Origin: Staphylotrichum longicolle
Taxonomy: Eukaryota > Ascomycota > Sordariomycetes > Sordariales > Chaetomiaceae
Direction of reading: 5' to 3'
Assembly (NCBI GenBank): GCA_019096155.1
Contig: JAHCVI010000004.1
Span: 3,162,001 to 3,226,000, forward strand
Length of the DNA: 64,000 bases
Part shown: piece by piece, positions 24,681-34,900 of the stretch
Layout: every line of letters begins with the position of its first letter
Numbering within the stretch: position 1 is the first letter of the stretch
Notes under the pieces: model-generated
Databases searched by the model: none
The model's input: only the letters and a program-made list of their open reading frames with translations
Told to the model about the DNA's origin: nothing
Made by a program: the position numbers and the translations under genes

Positions 24681-25849
24681 GGGCTGTTTTTGCTTGTACC
24701 ACTTATTGCGGATAGGCCGGTTGCGGTTAATGTAACTAAAAGGCAGAATGGCGAATGCCTTTTGATCTGAACGAGGAGCACGCTTTTGAAAACGTTGGTT
24801 GGTATTGGTGCGACGTTCCGTGTAACCTGGTTGCTATGTGGTGCCATGTCATAGGCACAACCTTTTGAGTTACCTGGTACCTGAGGGAGAGGTTGATGTT
24901 GGACCTTCCAGATTAAGGGCCGATGTCCCTGGGAGAGATTGCTCAGGTAGGGTAAGATACTAACCGGCAGTAGGAGGGGGCCAGGACAGCAATTGATCGG
25001 CATGTCTCAGAAACCTGTCGACAAGATCAAACCTGAACCAGTCCAGATGGCGGGTTCGACGCTCATCAGCGAGCTAGCAGGCCCATTACCAGCTTGACTT
25101 TCTCCAGCGGCACTGAGAGGGATTTCAAATACTTGATGCCTTGCTGGACCACCGGGTCTTGCGTGCTTGTTGTCGATATTTTTGAGATGTTGGAAGAGAT
25201 TGTTTCTGCCAGCATGTCAATTACATCGTAAGATGACCTAGCCGGCGCAAGAGGATGGTGCTAATCCACCCGCGCGCTCAAAACAGCGGCATGTATTTGG
25301 AACGGAGTATGAATTTCCGCCGGAACTGGGCGAGCATCTCGCAAGTTTTGGGAGGTGGCTCGAGTTGTGCTTCCTAGTTGCTAGAGATGCCAGAACGCCT
25401 GCTGGAATCGCAACGTTTCTCGCGAGTATGCTTTTATGGTCAGACGAAAAGCGAACGGACATGATACGGGGAAAGCAGTTCGATTTTGGTGTTGCTTCTT
25501 CAGGCGCGAGCCGTCCGTGGCTTTAATGGGCGTTCTTCATAGCCCACTCAACTTACCCCCCTCAAGTAAGGTACCTTTAAAGTATTAGTACCTTGCGTTG
25601 GAGCCAACGGACATGGCTAAGGTAGGTATGCACATACACTGTGTTGTTGGGTCTCCCTTGCAGATACTACATTCTCGGCGCCATCTTCACCTAATCAGAT
25701 TCCAGATTCTGGCACGCTGATTGTCCCGTTGCGCCGCTGGCCCTGCTGTTGGAATTGAAGCCCGATCCCGGTGAATCTCCCCCCGCTCGACAAGCGATTC
25801 CTAGCATCCCCATAAACAACACAATTCCGCTGTCGCGGCCCTGGGCTGC
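24681..25849. other. Intergenic region of 1.2 kb
   Basis: No supported gene. Contains copies of the palindromic word GGTACC embedded in short AT-richer stretches (near 24876 and 25570), as elsewhere in the intergenic DNA of this window. Confidence 0.45.
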
Positions 25850-26509
25850 ATGGCTTCTCACGGGAAGTACAGGTTTCTCGACCTGCCTCGCCATATCCGC
25901 GATGATACTTACCAAAAAGTGCTCGTCGTGGCGCACCCGCTCTACCTGTTCAAGGACTCCCATTCTCTCTCAGTCGACCTCTTTGCCCCAGAAGCTCGTC
26001 CGCGACGGCTGGCACTGCTTTTCACCAACCGACAGCTGCACGCCGAGGCTAGCGCCATTCTCTATCATCTCAATCATTTCACTTTCGTCGACACCACGCC
26101 AAGCCAAGGCAACGTCGTGCAATCGTTCCTCGACCGCGTCGGACCCGTCAACGCAGCGCACCTGTCTCACCTCTCCATCAACTTTCCGGCCGCCGACAGC
26201 CGGGACGGGAGGGCGGTGCTCAGAGAAGCTGACTCTCGCGCTCTGGGGCTTCTCCGGGAGCAGTGCGCCGGCCTCGCGACGCTGGAGCTCCTGGTGCAGC
26301 AGGGTAACTCCAGGGGTCTGACCGCGCCGAGCCAGGCCCAAGAGAGCTCCAGCAGCTTTGCGAGGGACGCGTTGGCACAGGTTGATACCCAGCTCAGGGC
26401 TTTCCCTTTGCTGCGCAAGATCATCGTCAGATTCTACTCCGGCAGCCCGACACCCGAAGTGGTCGAGCTGATGCAAGGGTATGGCTGGGTCATCTTGAAC
26501 GGGCGATGA
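25850..26509 (+). CDS. Hypothetical protein, F-box/2EXR-like fungal family
   Basis: Single-exon frame of 219 residues from ATG at 25850. It begins FLDLPRHIRDDTYQKVLVV and has LALLFTNRQLHAEASAILYHLNHFTF about 50 residues later. This layout (LP-x-x-I-R near the start, then 'C/N RQLHAEA...LY..N.F.F') is common in abundant ascomycete F-box-like or 2EXR-like proteins of unknown function. No enzyme motif, signal peptide or membrane segment is seen. The C-terminus (LRKIIVRFYSG) is compatible with an alpha/beta repeat fold. An in-frame ATG further upstream is not supported. The similarity is a pattern impression only. Confidence 0.6.
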   Translation: MASHGKYRFLDLPRHIRDDTYQKVLVVAHPLYLFKDSHSLSVDLFAPEARPRRLALLFTNRQLHAEASAILYHLNHFTFVDTTPSQGNVVQSFLDRVGPVNAAHLSHLSINFPAADSRDGRAVLREADSRALGLLREQCAGLATLELLVQQGNSRGLTAPSQAQESSSSFARDALAQVDTQLRAFPLLRKIIVRFYSGSPTPEVVELMQGYGWVILNGR

Positions 26510-27181
26510 AACACAAGCAACAACCCCCGACAGCCACACCTATTATTATGCTACAAATTGTTACGCAACCGGCATGACTAGCCAGTCGACTCGAGCTCGA
26601 GGGGATTCGATCTTGGCATGGAAAGACGAGAGACAGGCGAGATGCTGAGAATAGATTGGAAAGAAAAGGTGCTTATAACCAGTAGTGCTAGTACCTAGTC
26701 AAGAACTTGGCTGAGATCCCGCGGCAGTACCTATGTTTAGTCCCTTGGTGTTTTAAGCATTGTAATGACCAAACAAGTGCTTCCAAGTCTCTTGTCCCTG
26801 TTGAAACTCAGTCTATCGAAGTATGAAGACTACTGGCTCGTTCTCTGTCATGGATACGTTCGGGATCCTTATGGCTTCCTTGAATTCAGTGTCGGTGGGC
26901 TGAGCGAAGTTGATCTAGCCCAAGAAGCCCGCGACTTAAACCTCTCTACTTAGATTTGAGCTAGATCTCTGTCTCCACCTTGAAGGTAAAGACGTAGGGC
27001 TTGAAGACGTCGCTACAGTGGCACAGGGCAAAACAGGCGGGGAAGGCGTGAGATGTTCGAGACCTCCTAAGAATTAACCTTTGAAGCGAGGTTGCTTTCC
27101 GTATTGATATTATGGTGTATGACTAATCGAAGAGTAGGTAACAAACAAGACCCGTACCTGGCCCGTCTCGATATCTGGTTC
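26510..27181. other. Intergenic region
   Basis: No supported gene; a 62-codon frame at 26765-26953 has no recognisable features. Confidence 0.45.
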
Positions 27182-27751
27182 TCAGGTACGCCTAGACTGT
27201 GGGTCGGGGTGCTTTCCGGGGCCCGTCACCGTGTTCCCGGCCTTCCGCCCAGGTACGCTGCCCTCCTCATCCTCGTCCCCGGCCCCGAGCGTAACCCCTT
27301 CCTTCAGCGCCTTCACCACCCCGGCAAATCTCCTCTTTCCCTTGAACATGACTCTAATACCCTCCACAATGCCGGGGGAGACATCGGCTTTCTCCTCCAT
27401 CCTTGTCCACTCGTCCGTGCTGACGTCGCAGATGGCCACCTTTCCGATCTCTCGTCCATCGAGATCGACCTGACTCGTCACGGTGACTTCAGGGAGCGAC
27501 TCTGTCTCAGCCAATTTCTGAAGCTTTGAGGCTGAGGAAATCGGACCGTCGGGGGTTAGAAGGATAGGGTGGCGTAGTGGGGGTTGTGCTTTCCAGGTGC
27601 CGTTCTGAATGTCCTCCATTGCCTTTTTCCATGCTCCGGCAGACCAGGGCGACCGCCCGGCTTTCTCTTCTTCTTCTCGTTTGCGCCTGGCTTCGGCATC
27701 CGCTGCATCGGCTGCATTGCGCTGGAGGATCTTGCGCTGGAGAGCCGACAT
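27182..27751 (-). CDS. Hypothetical protein of 189 residues
   Basis: Uninterrupted frame starting MSALQRKILQRNAADAADAEARR, a strongly charged alpha-helical or coiled-coil-like start rich in Ala/Glu/Arg/Lys. A more ordered middle follows (WSAGAWKKAMEDIQNGTWKAQPPLRHP and VAICDVSTDEWTRMEE), then a low-complexity Gly/Asp/Glu tail. No signal peptide or membrane segment. I do not recognise the family. Evidence for coding is the length, biased codon use like its neighbours and the compositional structure. The last ~25 codons are the least certain, and a 3' intron cannot be excluded. Confidence 0.55.
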   Translation of the reverse strand: MSALQRKILQRNAADAADAEARRKREEEEKAGRSPWSAGAWKKAMEDIQNGTWKAQPPLRHPILLTPDGPISSASKLQKLAETESLPEVTVTSQVDLDGREIGKVAICDVSTDEWTRMEEKADVSPGIVEGIRVMFKGKRRFAGVVKALKEGVTLGAGDEDEEGSVPGRKAGNTVTGPGKHPDPQSRRT

Positions 27752-28274
27752 TTCGATGAGCGTGGCGAGCGTGGTGCGCGGCCGCGGTGACGACGTGCGG
27801 GGTAGGCGTCAAGAGGGGAGGTAGTCTTGATGGTTGCAGGTCGTAGGATTTCGTCTGTGACGTCTGTTTGCCTCTTGATCGTTGGTCGGTGAGAATAAGG
27901 TAAGTTCGGGTGCGAATTGGGGAGGGAATCAATCAGAGCCTAGGCTGCGAAAGCCGGCTCGTCTTCAGCTGGATCGCTTGAAACGTGCACGCACAGAGAT
28001 GGCACGGTATCAAGTTGTGGCGAGCAGTGTCGGTCTTTCTTTCTTTTTTGGGGGGTTGCTTCTGCTTTCAGTTGGCATTTGTCCGAACAACGTCTGACTC
28101 ACCTTTGTCTAAAGGCAACCAACATCGGTTCGGGCCGACCTTGGCTAGGTAAGAAGGTACATAGTACTGGAGGTGGCCCCAGCGCGCCCGAAGCCTTGGG
28201 TGTTTTCTTGATTTCCTGTTTCCTTGCTGGTTGTTGTTTGGTTTGTTCGCTTGGTTTTTGTCTCAACTTGCCTG

Positions 28275-28347
28275 TTTTTTTTTTGTTCTTCTTTTTTTTC
28301 TTTTTTTCTTTTTTCTTTTTCTTCTTTTTTTTCTTTTTCTTTTTTTT
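28275..28347 (+). repeat. Polypyrimidine (T/C) tract
   Basis: About 73 bases composed almost only of T and C, with a single G at 28285. Long T runs are broken by single Cs. Such tracts occur in fungal promoters and as slippage-prone low-complexity DNA. Confidence 0.9.
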
Positions 28348-28366
28348 GATGACTTGCTACTGTCTT

Positions 28367-28406
28367 GCTGCTTGCTTCTTGGTTGAGCTGCTTGCTTCTT
28401 GGTTGA
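28367..28406 (+). repeat. Perfect 20-bp tandem duplication
   Basis: The unit GCTGCTTGCTTCTTGGTTGA occurs twice head to tail at 28367-28386 and 28387-28406 with no mismatches, just downstream of the pyrimidine tract. Confidence 0.9.
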
Positions 28407-28887
28407 CCTCGAGGTCGAAACCTCTCATGCTTAAAGTTCCTCAAGATTGATGCCGGTACCTTAGTTAGGTCTGTGATTTTCATGATAGTGGAAGACTAGG
28501 AGGCGGAGGAGCACCACATGCCACTGGTAGCACTTCGATCCTGCAGACCTCTAAAACTGCGACCGTGGTGGTGCCTGTGTGACATCGCTCCTGACATTAT
28601 CATGGTGGGTGGACATCAACCGTGAGAGGTAAGAAGCAAGACGTATGCGGTGAGCAATGGAGCGAGCAGACTGGAAGAGACCAGCGGCTAACTAGACTTG
28701 AACAAGTCGGACAAGAACTACTCAAGTCGACGCACCCGCGAACTGAAAATGTCTTCAGCCACCCGTTAATTCTTAGAGATGGGATGGCCGTCTTGCTTAT
28801 TGCGCTTCCCTTTTTCCCGGAGGATTGGCGGAGCGGGTCGTTGGGCCTCTTTTACCGCGAGTATTACTTCAAGCCAATAGAAAGGGC

Positions 28888-28894
28888 ATATAAA
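28888..28894 (+). promoter_or_regulatory. TATA-like box with upstream CCAAT
   Basis: ATATAAA at 28888-28894, preceded by CCAAT at 28874-28878. It lies about 26 bases before a short ATG frame at 28920. The arrangement looks like a core promoter, but no convincing gene follows. Confidence 0.3.
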
Positions 28895-28919
28895 GACGGC
28901 AGTCCCCATTGCCAGAGGA

Positions 28920-29126
28920 ATGCTTATTTTTCTTCTCTTTGCCACAGATGAAGTGCAACCAAAGGTGCAATATCACACCTACCTACAAGAACCATTCAAA
29001 GACCGGAGGGCAGCACACGGGGGTGCCTTAGGTGCAGCAGAATCTAGGTCGTCTGCAAACCACGACAATATGCCCATCCCGTGGGCCAACACATCAGCCG
29101 CGGAGGAATCGGCTGTGAAGCTGTGA
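28920..29126 (+). CDS. Possible small protein of 68 residues (uncertain)
   Basis: Short frame starting MLIFLLFATDEVQ, with a hydrophobic first ten residues that is too short for a standard signal peptide. It lies directly below a CCAAT/TATA-like core. No family recognised. The TATA-to-ATG distance is so small that transcription might start at or after this ATG. Probably spurious. Confidence 0.15.
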   Translation: MLIFLLFATDEVQPKVQYHTYLQEPFKDRRAAHGGALGAAESRSSANHDNMPIPWANTSAAEESAVKL

Positions 29127-29653
29127 TAATATTAGAACCAACAGCAATCCCAACAGCCGAGGCCGCGAGGTTACTTCCCGCAACGTGCAAGAGGACTGTA
29201 TGATGCACTGGGACACCTGCCCCCAAAACTTGAGCCGACAAATACGCAGCCTCGGCCGGACTGCGGGTTCAGTGTCCCAGCAGTGGCCGAACTTGAAGCA
29301 TTACCAGCCAGGCCGTAGCCGCTGGTCCACGAATGGCTGTCCCTCGTCTGTCCGTTGGGAGTGTTAGGGGCTTTGGGACCTCCAGGGGGTCAGGCCATGC
29401 CCATCCTCCTCCTTTCAGCCTCTCCACCCTCTCAATGTCGCTAATTTCCGGGCCATGAAGGCCTCTCGTGTCTCAGGCACGCTTTCTCAGGTTGTCGGGG
29501 AACTGGCTAACTCGAGGCCAAGCTGTCGCAGGCTCTTGGATTGAGGCCTTGGTCGAGTTTGACTTCCACGGTTTGGCCGCTTCAAAGCCAGATGGCTAGA
29601 GACTCCGGTACCGCGTAGAGACAAGGAGGGGAGAGCGGAGCAAGACAGAAAAG

Positions 29654-29660
29654 ATATAAA
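29654..29660 (+). promoter_or_regulatory. TATA-like box upstream of the 87-residue Cys protein
   Basis: ATATAAA about 270 bases before the ATG at 29932. The stretch between them is CA-rich, as is common in fungal 5' leaders. Confidence 0.3.
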
Positions 29661-29931
29661 GGCACTCCGTTAACACAGTTGAGTGTTGAACCAAGCTCGA
29701 CAAGACATCATCATCACTCAGTCTTCGATTGCCCTACTCTTGAACCCCAATCTACATCCAATAACACCCCTCAACACTCTGCTGGTTCAGAGCGACAGAC
29801 AGTTCCGCCCTTCTCTTGCTGGCTAAGAGAGACACCACCAACACTGACATACCCGTCGCTCACAACCCTTCGACACACCCAGTCCACCATACGCCACCCC
29901 ACGACAGACCAAACCAAATACAAGCCAAATC

Positions 29932-30195
29932 ATGTGCCAGTTTGAGCGTCTCGTCTACAAATGCGGCCACGCGGAGCGCGAGGTCAAGAAAATGCAGTAC
30001 TCGTGCGATACCTACAGGCGCCACGTGTACGGTCCCTGCGAATACAACCCGCCACACAGCGTGGAGATCAACGTCTATCATCCCAACATCTGCCCTTCCT
30101 GCCAAGAGAGAGACAACCCGAAAAACAGGGAGAGGTGGCGCAAGACCGTTCTGGGGAACGGTAAAAATGGTGGTAAGGGTTCTAGCCGTCGATGA
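29932..30195 (+). CDS. Small Cys/His protein of 87 residues
   Basis: Short single-exon frame, MCQFERLVYKCGHAERE..., with six cysteines: C2, the C of KCGH, YSCD, GPCEY and the CPSC pair. The pattern C-x8-CGH ... C ... C ... CPSC suggests a small zinc-binding fold, as seen in many short fungal proteins of unknown function. There is no signal peptide, so it is not an obvious effector. The C-terminus is basic (GKNGGKGSSRR), compatible with nuclear localisation or nucleic-acid binding. A long CA-rich leader and a TATA-like word precede it. Function unknown. Confidence 0.6.
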   Translation: MCQFERLVYKCGHAEREVKKMQYSCDTYRRHVYGPCEYNPPHSVEINVYHPNICPSCQERDNPKNRERWRKTVLGNGKNGGKGSSRR

Positions 30196-30386
30196 GCATT
30201 GGCATTAGACCCAGAAACGGGAAACAGGGGGTGGGGTGGGAGGAGGGCAGTAACAGGTTCCAGCTAGGGCTGAGAAAAGATGGACCAAGAAAGGGAGTTT
30301 CAACCTGCTCACTCAAGAGGCATCACAATATCTGTCGTTAGTTGCTAGGAGCAGTAAAGTAAAAGCACACCGCCCGCAAGCCCTTT

Positions 30387-31034
30387 TTACCACTCATGCA
30401 GCCAGATATCATGGTTCAGACGCTCCTGCTCTGCGGCCCCGTACTGCCTCGCAACAAACGCCACCTTCCCGTCGTGCAGTACCGGCATGGCCTTGACCTC
30501 GACCACCAGCGGGTTCGTCTTGTTGTCTTTGATGCCCTGGTTGACCCTGATCTGGTAGGCCTCGATGACGGAGATTCCATGGCGCTCGCCGTAATCGATG
30601 TAGGCCTTCGCGCCGGTGCCCACGTCGCCGTACTGGTCAGTCCAGTCGCCCGATTCCGGGTCGAACTTGGACCTGTCGGTCACCAGCCTGGACACGTACT
30701 CGTCCCTCTGCAGCCAGTCGAGGTTGGCGCGCGGCACCATCTCCGAGACGGCCGCGTCGGGGCCCAGGAGCGCGTACAGGGCCCCGATGACGACAGGCCG
30801 GAGGGCCGTCAAGGTCCGATCGCGGAGGGCCCACCGGCCGACGCTATTAGGGGGGTGGTACGGCGGCGGCGGGATCGAGGAGTCGAGAAGTGGGGGGAGT
30901 TCGAGGGGGATCACAAAAACGAGCCGGCACGGGGTCTTAGAGTCGACATGGAATTCGTTGGCCTTGAGGACGATGGCGGGAGGCGCCGACGCCGGCGGCG
31001 TCGGTGATCGCTCGGACCTTTGTCTTTGCGGCAT
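30387..31034 (-). CDS. Hypothetical protein of 215 residues
   Basis: Single-exon frame starting MPQRQRSERSPTPPASAPPA (Pro/Ser/Ala-rich), followed by a more ordered body: RLVFVIPLELPPLLDSSIPPPPYHPPN, a Gly/Ala/Leu stretch (VVIGALYALLGPDAAVSEM), and a C-terminal alpha/beta-like section ending DIWLHEW. No catalytic motif, signal peptide or clear membrane segment. Not recognised. Coding status is supported by length, composition like its neighbours, and a clean start and stop. Confidence 0.55.
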   Translation of the reverse strand: MPQRQRSERSPTPPASAPPAIVLKANEFHVDSKTPCRLVFVIPLELPPLLDSSIPPPPYHPPNSVGRWALRDRTLTALRPVVIGALYALLGPDAAVSEMVPRANLDWLQRDEYVSRLVTDRSKFDPESGDWTDQYGDVGTGAKAYIDYGERHGISVIEAYQIRVNQGIKDNKTNPLVVEVKAMPVLHDGKVAFVARQYGAAEQERLNHDIWLHEW

Positions 31035-31936
31035 TTTGTGTGTTTAAACATGGAAGTTGGATGAGTCGAGGTTAGCCAGCGCCCCTCCCTCGTCAATGCG
31101 GCATCTTGGACATTCATTTATGCTCTCTCAGTGCGCGGCGATTCCATCATCCATGGTCCAACAGGCCGCCCGCCTCCTGCTGTTGGTCGCTGGAACCTGG
31201 CCGCATACACGCGGGCTGGTCCCGTACCAATCACAGGCCATGTTGGTGAGGCGCAACAACGGCATACAAGGCAGCGCCGCTTGACGCACACCAGTCGAAG
31301 CCACCGCCAGACCCCAGCACCAACAGAACGCCGTATGATGCCAGGCGAGGTCCTACAAACTCCACAGCAGAGCAGCGGCCGCCGAACTTACCTTATGTAC
31401 TAACACCCTCTCTCTCAGCCCTCTCCAGGGTTTGTCTTGAGCTCACCTGAGACTGATCTGATCTTTATAAAGATCCTTCGAGGGGTTGTGTATTGGTGTT
31501 CATAAAATGAACATCGCTTTGTAAGATTTTATTTTGATTTTCCACCGTTTTTTCCCCCTTCTCTCACTGCAGGTGTGGTCTGGGGTGGTGTCGTAGTTAC
31601 CCCTTGCCGAGGCCATCATGATCGCACATCGAGTTGAGCGATGGAGGACTTGTCCATTCAAACTTCAAGATAACATGCATTGCAGCCTCCCGGGAGATCG
31701 CACAGCTTGAAATTCCGTTGTTTAGGTTGATCTGCGAAGCTTTGCAACGCCTATTTCTCTTCAAGCTTCAACCACATGACTTCAGATCTCATCTCACTGA
31801 TCTCATTACTACCTAATCCAACCAACTCCTTACCTCCAATACACAAATACATCTCCTCAAACTCCATCACAAACAGCATCCCCCAACACATCTCACAATC
31901 CCCAAAAAACCACACCCCTACCCACATCACATCACA
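31035..31936. other. Intergenic region
   Basis: No supported gene. The right part is AT-richer than the surroundings and leads into the CA-rich, repeat-containing 3' end of TRAPPC11. Confidence 0.45.
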
Positions 31937-31950
31937 TCACATCACATCAC
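31925..31950 (+). repeat. (ATCAC)n microsatellite at the TRAPPC11 stop
   Basis: About five ATCAC units. On the gene strand the repeat reads GTGAT and supplies stop codons: the stop of the frame as sequenced (31937-31939) and the stop of the frame that carries the conserved-looking C-terminus (31947-31949). Confidence 0.85.
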
Positions 31951-34900
31951 ACAACACCCGCCTCCTTCCCCACCCCCCTCGGCACCCAAACCTCAAACCC
32001 TTCCTTGCCCCCCCCCCCCCACCCGCCACAACCCGCAACACCTTCTGAAAATACTTGTCCCTCACCACCAACCCAGGCCGGATCCACCACCCCTCACTCT
32101 CACTCCCACCCTCACCCTCCTCCTTCTCCTCCTCCTCCCCTCCCTCCCCACCTTTCTCTTCGGCAGCCCCCGCCGTGAGGGCGGTGGTGGTGGTGGTGGT
32201 GGCGTTGTGAGAGCGCGACGGCGGCTCGTACGGCAGCAGGCGGTACTCGACGCTCCGCCGCGACACGGGCAGCAGGCTGGCGGTCGTCTGCTTGGGGCCC
32301 GAAAAGGCAAAGGACTCGGAGGGCTCCATGGCGAGGCCGAAGGTGAGGAAGTGGTTGGAGGGGTTCTCGATGGTGATTGTCAGCTTGATGAGCGGGAGGG
32401 CCGATAATGGTGATGATGATGACTTGTCCCCGGGATGGTTGTGGTTGGGGTTGTGGTGGGACACGCTGGCTAGGACGCGGGGTTCGGTGCCGAAGACAGT
32501 GAAGCGCGGGATGGGGAGGGTGGTTATATTTGGTGGGGTGGTTGTTGTGTTTGTGTCGTCGTCGGCGCGGATCCATTTGATGATTAGGGCGGTGTCGAGC
32601 GGGGCGTGGGAGCGGTCGTCGACGGTGAGCTTTTGGATGGACAGGGAGAAGGTGGCTTCTTGGATTGTCTTGGGATGGACGACGCGGCCCACGCCGGTGG
32701 GTGGGAGGTTCGTGTGCTTGGTGGTGAGGGAGCAGCGGAGAGTGGGGGAGGGCTGAATCGCGATGTCGACGTCGGTAACGAGGAGGGGTTCCGAGGCGAA
32801 GGAGGCGTAGCGCGTGACGAGGCACCAGGCTTGGGAGACGCCTTTTGCGGAAATCGGGGTGGCGTCGCTGTCACTGTCGCTGGTGGCAGGGATTGTGACC
32901 GTGTCAGGGTCAAAAACACTTGGCCAGGGATCCGGGTGAACTCGAGGGAGAAGGTCGTAGTTTGCTTCGAAGGGGTTGACGACGTTGAGTTGGAAAGTGG
33001 CCGTTTGCGAGATGGGAGTGCCCGGGTTGGTCGGCAGGAAGTAGGTGACTTTGAGCGTGAGGTCGTAGCGGCTCGAGCGCTCGATAGGGGGCAAGCGGAG
33101 GCCGACGTTCAAAGACTTGAAACTCGGGATGGTGCCCATCGGCGCTCCTGAGAGCCTGGTTTCTTCGCTGCGAACGCTGGCCGAGGTTTGTTCCGCCTGC
33201 CCTGGGATCACCACTGTGACTGATGGTGGTTTCTCACCAAACAGCACCACGTCTAGCCTGGCCAGCGCCTCGACGTCCTCGCCGTTCTCGATTTCGAATT
33301 CGAGACTGATTGGCTCATCCGTGTAATACTGCTCCTTGGACACCGGGCACCTCACCTCCATTTTTGGAGGTCTGGGCAAAACCCGGATGGCAAGCGGCTG
33401 CGGGTGAGCAAGGTGCTTTGTGGCAGAAGCAGAGATGTGCCAAGGATTGAGATTCCTCTCTTGGAAGCTCAGCGACTGTTGCAAGCTAAACATGTCGGAT
33501 TCCACCTTCAGAGTCAGTGACTCTGCGACCGTCTCACCAGGCTCGCGCAAGGGTATATCCAAGTTAAAGACGAGAGTTTGGCCCGGAAGCAATGTCAGAT
33601 CCGCAGAGCCAACGAGGGCAACGCGGCTGTTCGCTTCATCCGTTGCTGTCGCATCGGACTCTGCATCCTCGTCCACATGTCTCTTCAAGGGTATGGCAGC
33701 CAGAGTTGTCCTCCCGCGGTTCTGTTGCCTCGCCTGTGCATGATCCTGGTGCTCCAGAACGACACTGTCGAGACAGCCTTTGAAGCCCACTTCCACACTG
33801 GAGAGAACAATAGGGGCCGACCCCTGGTGTGCATTGGACTTGATGCAGAGCTGGCTCCGGACGTCTTGTCCCGCCTTGCCCTCCTCTTCCTTAAAGAGAA
33901 AGGTTGCGGAGATGGAGGAGGGGTGCCGGCCACCCTTGATAGAGACACTGGGCTTGGACTTGACCGCAATACCTTCCAGAGACTTGGTGATATCATAATT
34001 CCAACCAGGACGCTTTGAAAAATCTACACCGAGTTAGCGCAGCTTAAGCGGACAAAGATCGACAAAAAACATACCCTGCGAAAGGAGTTCCCAATCAGTC
34101 AGCAGAATTAGTTCGGCGTCACCAACTTCTGCGGCAGCAGTCCTAAGCAACCAGTTCAGCTCCTCAGCAATCGAGGTCCAGCCTTCGGACCGAAACGGCA
34201 CGTCCCTCCATATGGGCCGTAACAGCTCGGCAACATTCTGCCAATCTTTGGCAGCAGCGAGCTCTCTGGCGCACTCCAACGAGACTTCGGCAACGAAGCG
34301 TGTTTGGTGCCGCTTCAAGAACTCTGCGCGGGCTCGCATCAGACGGTCGACGATCATGTGGCCGTGGTCGACGCCTGTGCGGCCCAGCGGGTATTCTTCA
34401 TAGGGGTCAGGACACATGTACGTATCGTAGGCGAAGGCGGATTTGGCGACATGAGAGGCGGGTGATGCGCTTGGTGACCTCCTGTCGTCTTCCGGGATAG
34501 CATGAGCAAAGGCCTTGCGGGCTTGTAGATGCTTCGCGGCCAATCGATACCAGTACCCGGTGTGGTGGAGCAGCTCCCAAGGCTGCAATCGCTCCCCCAT
34601 GGCGCTCTTCTCCGGCGTGAGGTAAAGTTTGCGTGCGGAGGGAGCGAATTCTGGGATCCCAGCCTTGTCGATGAGATTGGCCATGACGATGGCCCATCGA
34701 GCTTCCCAGGCTTCCCAGCCGTAGTTGTTGGTGCCCCTTCCACGACGGTCGACAAAGTCGGCTATCCTCTCACGATGGAATTGCCACCTCCGAGCAGCTG
34801 CACTGTGTTGGCCGTTCCACAACAGGCACCGCAGACAGCGCACGGCAATGACGTCTGCCAGAAACCTGGCTTCGTTCCACCGCGGGCTCCAGCTCGGGAT

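Larger units (their letters stand above)
27752..29931. other. Sparse, low-complexity region of 2.2 kb
   Basis: No confidently supported gene. It holds a 73-base pyrimidine tract, a 20-bp tandem duplication, a CCAAT/TATA-like core near 28874-28894 and a TATA-like word at 29654-29660. A 68-codon frame (28920-29126) is listed separately at low confidence. Confidence 0.5.
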
